In this document: positions 7,257 through 15,182 of the stretch, in pieces
How the letters are laid out: each line of letters starts with the position of its first letter
Position numbering within the stretch: the first letter of the stretch is position 1
From: an uncultured Collinsella sp.
Lineage (GTDB): Bacteria > Actinomycetota > Coriobacteriia > Coriobacteriales > Coriobacteriaceae
Assembly: GCA_902462065.1 (NCBI GenBank)
Contig: CABQAK010000010.1
Location: forward strand, 1 to 51,819
DNA: 51,819 bases
Direction: 5' to 3'
Position numbers and translations under genes: made by a program
The notes under the pieces: generated by a model
What the model was told of the DNA's origin: nothing
The model's database searches: none
The model's input: only the letters and a program-made list of their open reading frames with translations

Positions 7257-9728
7257 CTACTGTGATGCAATCTGCGCGAGGCGAGCGCGTGCGACTGCCG
7301 CCTGACCGTAGGCGATGCAGCCGTCATTGACGGGTACGGTGTGGGGGACAAGGACAGTAGGGCCTGCGCTTTTGAGCTCGCGGGTGAGGAGCTGAAGCAG
7401 AAGTCGGTTCATGAACACGCCGCCCGAGAGCGCGACGGTGTCGATGCCCTCGTGCACGCAGATATCGCTGGCGATACGCGCCGAGGAGCGCGCGACGGCG
7501 ACATGGAAGTCGAGTGCGAGCCTGTCGGCGGGCGCTCCGGCTTCAATTCCTCCCAAAAGTGCCTCAAAGAGTGCTTTCTGGTCCAGAACATAGGGGCCGT
7601 CCAGCCACGATGGGCCAGATGCGAAATAGCCGGCGTTGTCGTCGGGAAAATGGGCGATTTCGTTGTCGAGCGCGCGCCAGGCGGCAGCCTCAAGCTCGAT
7701 GGCGGGTTCGCCCTCGTAGGTTGCCTTGTCGCAGATGCCCAGAATTGCTGCCGCGGCATCAAAGAGACGCCCCATGCTGCTGGTACGCGGGCTGTTGATG
7801 CCGCGCTCGATCATGGTGGCTGTCACGCTGCGCGTTTGCTCGCCGAGGCTGTCCAAAAGCCGAGCGGCACCTGGGTGCTCGAGCAGGCCGAGCTCACTGA
7901 GCAGGGCAAAGGCGTTGCGGCAGGCGTCGCGCACGGAGGCCGCCCCGCCGGGGAGCGCCCAGGTGCGCAAATGCGCGGCGCGCTCAAAGCCGCCAAGGCT
8001 GGCAACAAGAAACTCGCCGCCCCAAATGGTCCCATCGGTGCCGGCGCCGGTGCCGTCAAAGGCGATGCCAAGGACGCGCGCGTCGGTTGTAAGCTGGCCC
8101 GCGGCGATGGCTTCGGCCATTACGCTCGCGATATGCGCATGATGGTGCTGCACCTCGACGAGCGGCAGATTGCATTTTCGCGCCTGCTCGCGCGCCCACT
8201 GGCCCGATAGATAGCTGGGGTGTAAATCGCAGGCCAAGACGGCGGGCGCCAAATCAAAGAGATCTTCCAAGCGCGTGCGCGCAGCGTTCCAGGCATCGAA
8301 GGTCCCGCCGTTTTCAACATCGCCGATATGCTGCGACACAAAACAGGTTGTCTCGCCGTTCGTCCCTTCACGCGTGAGCGCAATCGTGGCCTTTTGTTGT
8401 GGCCCGCAGGCTAGCACGCAGGACGGAGCGCCGTCGAGCGCCGGCAACGGTAGCGGCTGGGGTGCATATCCGCGAGCGCGGCGAACGGGCATAATGGCGC
8501 CGTCGACCACGCGCACTACAGAGTCGTCGTAGCGCGAGAGGATCGCGCGGTCGTTACCGAGCAACGCGTCGGCGATGCCGGCGGCAACGAGGCGTTCCCA
8601 GGCAAGATCGTCATCGGTCTCGATGGGCTCTTCGCTCAGGTTGCCGCTGGTCATGACGAGCGCGTGCATACCGTGCGACGCGGCAGCTGCAAGCAGAAGA
8701 TGCTGAAGCGGGGTGTAGGGGAGCATAACGCCAAGCTCGGGCAGGTCGTGCGCGACGGACGGTGCGAGTACGAGGGCGTCGGGAGAATCGCCGTTGCCCT
8801 CGCCAACAGTGCGCCGGCGCAGCAGCACAATGGGACGGATACTGCCGGCGAGAAGCTCGCGCTCAGCGTCGTCGATATGGCACAGGCGCCCGGCATCGGC
8901 AAGACTGCGCACCATGACGGCAAGCGGCTTATTGCTGCGACGCTTGCGACGGCGCAGCTCGGCCACCGCCTGCTCGTTGGAGGCGTCGCATGCCAAGTGG
9001 AATCCGCCCAGGCCCTTGATGGCGACGATACCGCCGCTGGCCAGCAGTTCGACACAGCGGTCAATAATGGCATCGCTGGTTTCGCGCGTGCTGCCGACGG
9101 CTGGCGTCGCCCCCGGGCCTTCGAGCTCCATGTCGCCTGCCGCCTCGCGCCAGGTAATATGTGGCCCGCAGTCAAAGCAGGCATCGGGCTGCGCATGAAA
9201 GCGCCGGTCAAGCGGGTCGCCATACTCTGCGGCGCACTCGGGGCACATGGGAAAGCAATCCATCGACGTGGCCGCTCGGTCATAAGGCAGCGACCGGATG
9301 ATGGTAAAGCGCGGCCCGCAGTTGGTGCAGTTGATAAAGGGGTAGTGATAGCGTCGGTCGGCGGGGTCGAACAGTTCGCGCAGACAGTCGTCACAGGTGG
9401 CGATATCGGGGGAGATGAGCGTCGTGTGCACGGTCTGATCCTGCGACGCTACGATACGAAAGACCTGCTCATCGTCGGCATCCCAAGTGTCGGGCTCCAG
9501 GTCTGCAACAGCGACATGCTCAACGCGGGCCGCGGCGGGTGCGTGCTCCGACAGCGCGGTGACAAAGCCGTCGAGTGCCTCGACCGAAGCATGCGCCTCG
9601 ATGTGCACGCCATCGCCCGCGTTGAGCACCCAGCCGCAAATGCCATGCGCCATAGCCTCGCGATACACAAATGGCCGCATGCCAACGCCCTGCACAATGC
9701 CCGTCACATGAATATGCACATGCCGCAT
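7257..9728 (-). CDS. hypF: Carbamoyltransferase HypF
   Basis: The 823-residue protein makes the cyanide precursor: it converts carbamoyl phosphate and ATP to a carbamoyl-adenylate and transfers it to HypE. Domains in order are an acylphosphatase-like domain (about 1-90, with GIVQGVGMRPFVY), two Cys zinc motifs (CDDC..CTNC and CPMCPEC..CFDC, about 105-190), a YrdC-like domain (about 200-390) and a Kae1/O-carbamoyltransferase-like domain (about 390-820) with the metal-binding HHHAH motif. The ATG at 9728 follows AAGGGGAG; the ATG at 9743 is less likely. It lies just downstream of nikR. Confidence 0.96.
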   Translation of the reverse strand: MRHVHIHVTGIVQGVGMRPFVYREAMAHGICGWVLNAGDGVHIEAHASVEALDGFVTALSEHAPAAARVEHVAVADLEPDTWDADDEQVFRIVASQDQTVHTTLISPDIATCDDCLRELFDPADRRYHYPFINCTNCGPRFTIIRSLPYDRAATSMDCFPMCPECAAEYGDPLDRRFHAQPDACFDCGPHITWREAAGDMELEGPGATPAVGSTRETSDAIIDRCVELLASGGIVAIKGLGGFHLACDASNEQAVAELRRRKRRSNKPLAVMVRSLADAGRLCHIDDAERELLAGSIRPIVLLRRRTVGEGNGDSPDALVLAPSVAHDLPELGVMLPYTPLQHLLLAAAASHGMHALVMTSGNLSEEPIETDDDLAWERLVAAGIADALLGNDRAILSRYDDSVVRVVDGAIMPVRRARGYAPQPLPLPALDGAPSCVLACGPQQKATIALTREGTNGETTCFVSQHIGDVENGGTFDAWNAARTRLEDLFDLAPAVLACDLHPSYLSGQWAREQARKCNLPLVEVQHHHAHIASVMAEAIAAGQLTTDARVLGIAFDGTGAGTDGTIWGGEFLVASLGGFERAAHLRTWALPGGAASVRDACRNAFALLSELGLLEHPGAARLLDSLGEQTRSVTATMIERGINSPRTSSMGRLFDAAAAILGICDKATYEGEPAIELEAAAWRALDNEIAHFPDDNAGYFASGPSWLDGPYVLDQKALFEALLGGIEAGAPADRLALDFHVAVARSSARIASDICVHEGIDTVALSGGVFMNRLLLQLLTRELKSAGPTVLVPHTVPVNDGCIAYGQAAVARARLAQIASQ

Positions 9729-9757
9729 GTGGCTCCCCTTCATTGAAGTGTGTGCTG

Positions 9758-10246
9758 TTACAGCCCCAGGCTTTGCTTGGTGGCGGCGCAGGTGAGCTCG
9801 CCGTGCTTAACGCCGCGCAGCCCCAGCAACCGGTCCGCCAGCTCGTAGACGCGTTCGCCGCGACCCTTGAGCGCCAGAATCTCCAGGCAGTTGTGGTGGT
9901 CCAGATGCACGTGCATGGTCGAGACGATCTCGTCGGTGTAGTCGTGCTGCACCTCGTCCAGACGGCGCGTCAGATCGCCGGTATGGTGGTCATAGATCAT
10001 GGTGAGCGAACCGATGACCTGCTCGTCGGGCGTGCGCATCTGCTCCTTGGCGATCGAGGCGCGAATCAGATCGCGTACGGCTTCGGAACGGTTGGCCACG
10101 TCACCGCGGCGCGCGATCTGCTCGTCAAAGCGACGCAGCAGGTCGTCGGGCGCGGTGACCGAAAAACGGACCAGCTCGGAGCTGGGGCCGCTGCAGCGGC
10201 AGCTCGCCTCGGCGTCCGCGCCGTGACTGTGCTCGTGCTCGGCCAC
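9758..10246 (-). CDS. nikR: Nickel-responsive regulator NikR
   Basis: The 162-residue protein has a ribbon-helix-helix DNA-binding region (about 23-65) and a C-terminal ACT-like nickel-sensing domain. The high-affinity nickel ligands are present with exact NikR spacing: H101, H112, H114 and C120, matching H76, H87, H89 and C95 of the Escherichia coli protein. The N-terminus is unusual: about 20 extra residues rich in His and Cys (HEHSHG, CRC), which could bind metal. The GTG start lies one base after the stop of the upstream small gene, so the two are coupled. It probably adjusts nickel uptake or the hyp genes to nickel supply. Confidence 0.93.
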   Translation of the reverse strand: MAEHEHSHGADAEASCRCSGPSSELVRFSVTAPDDLLRRFDEQIARRGDVANRSEAVRDLIRASIAKEQMRTPDEQVIGSLTMIYDHHTGDLTRRLDEVQHDYTDEIVSTMHVHLDHHNCLEILALKGRGERVYELADRLLGLRGVKHGELTCAATKQSLGL

Positions 10247-10247
10247 G

Positions 10248-10496
10248 TTACACCAGTTTCACAGAGCCGACGGAGTTGTGATCTGCCTCGATGGCCTCCT
10301 CGTAGCCCTCGAGCGCATCGTGCGCCTCGTGCAGCGCAGACATGGCGGCCTCGAGCTTGGCGCCAATGCGCTCCATGTCAAAGTTCTCGGTCGCATGCAG
10401 CAGCTGATGGCTCCACTCGTGAGCGAGCTCGATGGTGTCGTCGACCTGCTTGACGCTCATGGCAAGCTGGCTCATGTTCATTCCGACGTCATGCAT
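10248..10496 (-). CDS. Small alpha-helical protein of unknown function, first gene of the nikR-hyp operon
   Basis: The 82-residue, acidic protein is almost entirely helix-forming, with heptad-like spacing suggesting a helical hairpin. It has many His residues for its size (for example in AHEWSHQLLHA and ALHEAHDA), in i, i+4 patterns that could bind a metal. A strong ribosome site AAAGGAG precedes the ATG. It ends one base before the nikR start, so it is translated together with the nickel regulator and the hydrogenase maturation genes. I do not recognise the family. A role in nickel handling is an inference from position and His content only. Confidence 0.75.
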   Translation of the reverse strand: MHDVGMNMSQLAMSVKQVDDTIELAHEWSHQLLHATENFDMERIGAKLEAAMSALHEAHDALEGYEEAIEADHNSVGSVKLV

Positions 10497-10572
10497 GGGA
10501 ATCTCCTTTTGTACGGGGCGATACGGTGGTTCAGATTCTACTACGCCCGCCTTGGGCGCCGCCGCATAAGAA

Positions 10573-10605
10573 AACGGGCGCGAGTCCGTCTGACCCGCAC
10601 CCGTT
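10573..10605 (-). terminator. Probable terminator of the thioredoxin gene
   Basis: On the minus strand AACGGGTGCGGGT pairs imperfectly with CGCGCCCGTT and is followed by TTCTT. It lies about 110 bases after the thioredoxin stop and before the nikR operon promoter region. Confidence 0.5.
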
Positions 10606-10716
10606 CACTGGGGGCTGTTTGTGTCTACCATACTATCCGTGGTCGCATGCCTTGCGTTTGGCACTCCGGCGAGCGGTGCGAAACCGCTCATGGACGGCAG
10701 ACAGGTAACAAGCGTA

Positions 10717-11037
10717 TTACAGGTGTTTCTCCAGCAGTGCCTGAAGTCTTGCCTTGGGTAAGGCGCCGACCGAGCGGTCGACCTCCTCGCCGTTCTTAAA
10801 GACGATCAGCGTGGGGATGCTCATGACGCCAAACTTCATGGCCAGGTCCTGGTTGTCGTCGACGTTGCACTTAGCCACAGCCAGCTTGCCGGCCAGCTCG
10901 TCGGCGACCTCGTCGACGATGGGCGAGAGCGAGCGGCAGGGGCCGCACCACGGGGCCCAAAAATCAACCAATACGGGCAGGCTATCGTTGACGACAGCGT
11001 CGAAGTTCTCGGGGGTAATCTGCTTAATGTCAGCCAT
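10717..11037 (-). CDS. trxA: Thioredoxin
   Basis: The 106-residue protein has the full thioredoxin fold with the redox site WAPWCGPC (C31 and C34) and the cis-Pro segment MSIPTLIVF. It reduces protein disulfides in the cytoplasm using thioredoxin reductase, which is not in this window. The ATG at 11037 is preceded by GGAGG with a 5-base gap; the longer open frame upstream adds residues without thioredoxin similarity. It is divergent from the next gene, with a shared upstream region of about 135 bases. Confidence 0.95.
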   Translation of the reverse strand: MADIKQITPENFDAVVNDSLPVLVDFWAPWCGPCRSLSPIVDEVADELAGKLAVAKCNVDDNQDLAMKFGVMSIPTLIVFKNGEEVDRSVGALPKARLQALLEKHL

Positions 11038-11173
11038 GGTGACCTCCATAGTGCGACGCGGCTCAGCCGCGTAAAACTCAGTACGACCGTGCTTATACCC
11101 AACGGCCCGCAATGCAACCACTCGCGGTCGGCTCTTTTATATAATGGTGGGCACGCAAACGATTGGAGAGCGC

Positions 11174-11749
11174 ATGCCCACGTCACAAAGCCAGAAAAAA
11201 GAAGCCATCGCCCAGGCGACCGAGCAGGAGCTCGCATCGCTCGCGGGCCGCGGCGTGCGTATCGCGGGCAACGCGTGCTCGCCGATTGTGCTGGTAAAAG
11301 GTGATTTAGACGATGCCGAGCGTGCGGGCGGCGAGCTGGCTGCCGGTCCGGACGGTGCCGCGCTGCGCAAGGCGCTCGGTGCCATCGGCTACGCGCCCGA
11401 GGATTTCTGCGTGCTGGCAAGTGTTGCCGGCGCGGGCGACGGAGCGGTTGCGATAGGCGAGGGCCTGCCGTGCGAGCTGTTCCGCGAGGCGCTCGAGGCC
11501 TTGGACCCCGAGGCGGTCCTGCTGCTGGACGATCGCGCGGCCGATACCATGCGCGAGACCTATGCCGACATGCTCGTGGCAATCGACGACTTTGATACCG
11601 CTATGCTCAAGCCTGGTTTGGTCGCCCATGTGCAGGGTCGTCGCGTGCTCGCGCTCGACGGTTTTGAGGCGGCGCTTACTGACAAAGCCGCCAAGCAACG
11701 CATGTGGGCCTACATCAAGCAGCTGACCCCGGCAGCCGCGCCGCTGTAG
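11174..11749 (+). CDS. Uncharacterised protein with a uracil-DNA-glycosylase-like layout
   Basis: The 191-residue protein has no family I can name with confidence. AAGPDGAALRKALGAIGYA, followed by a hydrophobic strand (FCVLASV), is laid out like the GxPF-SG-LL..L..IG segment of family 4 and 5 uracil-DNA glycosylases. The C-terminal ALDGFEAALTDKAAKQRMWA resembles the segment after their active-site HP motif (HPS-LLR-P-LK---W). The catalytic HP pair and the four Fe-S Cys residues are missing, so it would be inactive as a glycosylase. The start at 11174 follows GGAGAG; TATAAT at 11140-11145 may be the -10 box. It is convergent with the histidine kinase gene. Confidence 0.6.
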   Translation: MPTSQSQKKEAIAQATEQELASLAGRGVRIAGNACSPIVLVKGDLDDAERAGGELAAGPDGAALRKALGAIGYAPEDFCVLASVAGAGDGAVAIGEGLPCELFREALEALDPEAVLLLDDRAADTMRETYADMLVAIDDFDTAMLKPGLVAHVQGRRVLALDGFEAALTDKAAKQRMWAYIKQLTPAAAPL

Positions 11750-11809
11750 CGGACTGGCGCCGGCAAGGCGGCCCTGACGGGTCGAGCGCGGCGCCGGCTT
11801 GTCGCGCCC

Positions 11810-13087
11810 TTACATCACGGCGCGCAGCTCAAACCGGTCGCCGCTGATGCGGAACTGGCAGTTGCCGTTCATGCGCTCGACGGCAAGCTTAATGCTCCTG
11901 GTTCCAAAGCCGTGTCCGGTGTGCTCGGCCACGGGCATGCCGTCGACCATGCGCGGCGGGCGCCCAAACGTGTTGGAGACCAAAAGGAGCAGTTGTCCGT
12001 CCTCGCAACGCAGGTCCAGATCGACAAATCGCTTGCCCTGGGGGGCGGCGCTTGCGGCGACGATGGCGTTGTCCAGGGCATTTGAGAGCACGCTAAACAG
12101 ATCGACGTCGGCTACATGGACGCTCTCGGGCACGGCGGCGCGCAAATCGGCGGTGATGCCGTTTCGGTTGATATCGGAGCTAAACGACGAAAGCACGATA
12201 TTGACCGTGTCGTTGGCACAGTAGCGGCGCACGGCGGTGCGCTCGTTCGTCTCACAGAGCTCGTCGATGCGCTCGAGCGCCTCGTCAATGTGGCCCTCCT
12301 CGATTAAAACCGCAAGGCCGCGCAGGAAGTGCCGCATGTCATGGCGGAGGACCGAAAGCTCACGTCCGGATTGGCGCCAAGCCTCGAGCTCCTTGATGGC
12401 TGCGTTGTCGCGGGTTGCGAGCATCCAGCGCTCGCGCTCGGCGATTTCCTTCGCCTCGTATTCGCGCAGATACACAGCAAGAAACATGAGGTAGAACGCG
12501 CAAAGCGCAAACGCCAAAAACTCAACCGTCACCACGGAGCCCGAGTGGAAGAGCGTGGTGTAGACGTTGGTGGCGTAGTCAAAGATGTAATAGACGAGTG
12601 GCAGAATGAGCAGAATCTCAAGCTCGGTGGGGCTTTTGACCGCCAGGCGCGGACCGATGTCGCTGGCCCAATGAAGCAGGATCGCAAAGACGACGGCCGT
12701 GGTGATAATGCGTGCCACGTAGTACGCGATTTGCGAGCCCGCGGCGGCGAGCGCGGCGATGCCCATCCAGTTGCTAAACTGGCAGCTCAGATAGGCACTG
12801 GTGACGCCTAGCATAACGAGCAGCGGGCTCAGGCGATAGCGCGCGCACAGATAGATGACGAGCGGCAGATGCACGACGAGCGGATATGCCTGGCGGGCAA
12901 AAAGCTCGCCGCCGATGGCATCGGCGAGGCCGAATGCGCATCCGGTTATAGCGCCGACCATCACCAGCTCAAGCGCATGACGCCGGTTGATCTCGATACC
13001 GCAGAGCGCCGCCGAGGCAAAAACGCCAAAAAGCAGGGTCGTTGCATGGTGGATCGCCCAAAGTATCGTCTCGGCCGTGGGGAGCAT
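11810..13087 (-). CDS. AgrC/NatK-like sensor histidine kinase (GHKL family)
   Basis: The 425-residue protein has about six hydrophobic membrane segments in residues 1-200. A helical linker, the phosphorylated-His region LRHDMRHFLRGL, and a C-terminal GHKL ATPase with the N-box NALDNAI and glycine loops near HGFGTRSIK follow. This matches sensors for peptides or membrane signals paired with LytTR regulators. The ATG overlaps the stop codon of the response-regulator gene (TAATG), and GGAGG lies inside that gene, so the two are coupled with the regulator first. No autoinducer peptide or processing gene is seen nearby; the signal is unknown. Confidence 0.9.
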   Translation of the reverse strand: MLPTAETILWAIHHATTLLFGVFASAALCGIEINRRHALELVMVGAITGCAFGLADAIGGELFARQAYPLVVHLPLVIYLCARYRLSPLLVMLGVTSAYLSCQFSNWMGIAALAAAGSQIAYYVARIITTAVVFAILLHWASDIGPRLAVKSPTELEILLILPLVYYIFDYATNVYTTLFHSGSVVTVEFLAFALCAFYLMFLAVYLREYEAKEIAERERWMLATRDNAAIKELEAWRQSGRELSVLRHDMRHFLRGLAVLIEEGHIDEALERIDELCETNERTAVRRYCANDTVNIVLSSFSSDINRNGITADLRAAVPESVHVADVDLFSVLSNALDNAIVAASAAPQGKRFVDLDLRCEDGQLLLLVSNTFGRPPRMVDGMPVAEHTGHGFGTRSIKLAVERMNGNCQFRISGDRFELRAVM

Positions 13088-13809
13088 TAACGCCTCCCGC
13101 CCTCGAACCGTGCCGCAAAGTAGGCATCCTGGAAACCCTGCTTGCAGCTGCGCGCCAGCGGGATGCAAGCGCCCGAGCGCATGACGATATCCGTGCGGTT
13201 GAAGTGGTCGATATTGCGCAGGTTGACCTGGTAGCTGCGGTGGCATTTAAAGAAGCTCGCGTTTTTGGCTAACTGGTCCTCGATGTTGCGGAACGGCTCG
13301 AGCGCCTCGATATCGCGCCCGTCGCGCAGGTGGAATACCACGTGCTTGTTGCGGGCTTCGGCATATTCGATATCGGACAGGCGCAGGGCATGGTAGCCAA
13401 AGGACGTTTTGGTTACGAGCTCATCGGTCGCGGCGGGTCGCATACTCGAAAGCTCGTCGAGCAACTGCGCCAAGCGTTCGTAAGTCACGGGCTTGAGCAG
13501 GTAGTCGAAGGCGCGGACCTCATAGGACTCCAGTGCGAACTCGGGCGATGAGGTGAGGAACACCAGGCGCACGGCGGTGTCGGATTGGCGCAACTCCCGC
13601 GCGGTGTCCATGCCGTTGACGAGCGGCATGATCATGTCGAGCAGAATGATGTCGGCGCGCGATGCGGCATGGCGGGCCAGCAGGTCCTCGCCGCGCGTGA
13701 CGAGCGCAACGTCGACCGCCGTGCCCGTCTCGGTCGACCAGCGGTCGATCATCCGGTGCAGTCTATCTAGAAAAGCGACGTCGTCGTCGCAGGCGATAAT
13801 CTTGAGCAT
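13087..13809 (-). CDS. LytTR-family response regulator
   Basis: The 240-residue protein has a receiver domain (about 1-120) with the acidic pair in CDDD, the phosphorylated Asp in ILLDMIMPLV, and Lys in YLLKPV. A LytTR DNA-binding domain follows (about 140-235, with FFKCHRSYQVNL). It is the partner of the kinase translated immediately after it. The ATG at 13809 follows AAGGGGG. Regulators of this type activate genes for secreted factors, bacteriocins or envelope functions; the targets here are unknown. Confidence 0.92.
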   Translation of the reverse strand: MLKIIACDDDVAFLDRLHRMIDRWSTETGTAVDVALVTRGEDLLARHAASRADIILLDMIMPLVNGMDTARELRQSDTAVRLVFLTSSPEFALESYEVRAFDYLLKPVTYERLAQLLDELSSMRPAATDELVTKTSFGYHALRLSDIEYAEARNKHVVFHLRDGRDIEALEPFRNIEDQLAKNASFFKCHRSYQVNLRNIDHFNRTDIVMRSGACIPLARSCKQGFQDAYFAARFEGGRR

Positions 13810-14015
13810 TCGGGCCCCCTTAGTAGTTCGATTTTGCCACATTGGGTGCGCGCCGCCCGCGGAGGTGTGCCCCGTTTGCGCCCCACGGTGCGCAACTCGC
13901 GCCGAGCAGTATTGCGGTGGCGAAAGATGCCTCCTGCGCTATCGAGAGCTCGACTATCCTCAGCTTGCCAGTTCGAAAATGGACCCGCCCCAAGATTGAA
14001 TCTTTATTCCAACTT

Positions 14016-14059
14016 TACACCTGGCTTTACAGCTGTCTTGTCAGCTGTAAAGCCAGGTG
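14016..14059. promoter_or_regulatory. Perfect 19-bp inverted repeat, probable NiaR operator
   Basis: ACACCTGGCTTTACAGCTG (14016-14034) and its exact complement (14041-14059) are separated by TCTTGT. It lies 43 bases before the nadA start, in an operon that ends with niaR. The niacin-responsive NiaR is known to bind paired sites upstream of NAD synthesis genes, so autorepression of nadABC-niaR is the likely role. Confidence 0.75.
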
Positions 14060-14101
14060 TCATACTAAAGCCCCAAGATTCGCCAAAAGAGAGGGGCCTT
14101 G

Positions 14102-15127
14102 ATGGCACAGAGCGCGAACATGGATGCATCGGAGCTTGCACGCGATATCGCGGCCGGCCTGGCATCGGCAACGACGGCAACGGAGCGCGCGGCACTGGTG
14201 CCCGCAGAGCTCGTCGAGGCCATCCAGCAACTAAAAACCCAACGTGACGCAGTGATCCTGGCGCACTATTATGTGGCGCCCGAGGTCCAAGCCGTTGCCG
14301 ATTACGTCGGCGACAGCTTCTACCTGGCAAAGCTCGCCAAGAGCCTGCCGCAGCAGACCATCGTGCTGTGCGGCGTGGAGTTTATGGGCGAGAGCGCCAA
14401 GCTGCTCAACCCCACCAAGACCGTGCTGCTGCCCGAGCCGGGCGCGGACTGTCCCATGGCGCACATGGTCAAGCGCGAGACGGTCGACGCGGCGCGCGCC
14501 GAATATGGCGACGACCTGGCCGTGGTGTGCTACGTCAACTCGATGGTCGAGATCAAGAGCTGGAGTGACGTGTGCGTTACCAGCTCTAACGCCGTCAAGA
14601 TCGTCTCCGAGCTGCCGCAGCAGCACATCTTGTTCATTCCCGACCAGAACCTGGGCCGCTTTGTGGCCGAGCAGGTGCCCCAAAAGCACGTCATCCTCAA
14701 CAACGGCTACTGCCCGCGTCATCACATCATCACCGTCGAGCAGATCGTCGATGCACAGGAGGCGCACCCCGACGCGCTCGTGCTGGCGCACCCCGAGTGC
14801 AAGGCCGACGTCCTGGCCGAGGCCGACTACATCGGCTCCACCGCCGGCATCATCAAGTACGCCGAGGAGTCGGACGCGAGCGAGTTCATCATCGTGACGG
14901 TCCGCGGCGTGCTCTACGAACTCGAGCGCCGCTGCCAGGGCACCGGTAAGAAGTTCTACTTCCCTGCGGTTCAGCCCACCTGCGTCAACATGGATCTCAT
15001 CACGCTCGAAAAGCTCGTGCACTGCCTGGAGACGGGCGAGGGCGAGGTGCAGATTGGCGTGTCGGACGAGGCCGCCGATCAGGCCAAGCTCACGCTCGAC
15101 CGCATGCTCGAGTACGCGGCACGCTAG
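14102..15127 (+). CDS. nadA: Quinolinate synthase NadA
   Basis: The 341-residue protein joins iminoaspartate with dihydroxyacetone phosphate to form quinolinate, using an oxygen-sensitive [4Fe-4S] cluster. Typical segments are AHYYVAPEVQAVADYVGDSF, the Cys in LCGVEFMGESA, NNGYCPRHH, and HPECK. The ATG at 14102 follows GAGGGG; the preceding TTG is less likely. It begins the nadA-nadB-nadC-niaR operon behind the inverted repeat at 14016. Confidence 0.96.
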   Translation: MAQSANMDASELARDIAAGLASATTATERAALVPAELVEAIQQLKTQRDAVILAHYYVAPEVQAVADYVGDSFYLAKLAKSLPQQTIVLCGVEFMGESAKLLNPTKTVLLPEPGADCPMAHMVKRETVDAARAEYGDDLAVVCYVNSMVEIKSWSDVCVTSSNAVKIVSELPQQHILFIPDQNLGRFVAEQVPQKHVILNNGYCPRHHIITVEQIVDAQEAHPDALVLAHPECKADVLAEADYIGSTAGIIKYAEESDASEFIIVTVRGVLYELERRCQGTGKKFYFPAVQPTCVNMDLITLEKLVHCLETGEGEVQIGVSDEAADQAKLTLDRMLEYAAR

Positions 15128-15130
15128 AAC

Positions 15131-15165
15131 AATGTGGCAGGAGGGACGGTCCCTTATGTCACATT
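15131..15165. repeat. REP-like hairpin in the nadA-nadB junction
   Basis: AATGTGGCA (15131-15139) pairs with TGTCACATT (15157-15165), with one G-T pair, around a loop holding the palindrome GGGACGGTCCC. It covers the only ATG in the frame near the nadB start. Confidence 0.6.
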
Positions 15166-15182
15166 CAAGGGAGAGGATTCCT

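Noticed and set aside
11756..11802. GGCGCCGGC words after the UDG-like gene as a terminator hairpin
   Set aside because: The two words are direct repeats of a partly self-complementary sequence and do not form one clear stem with a T-run.
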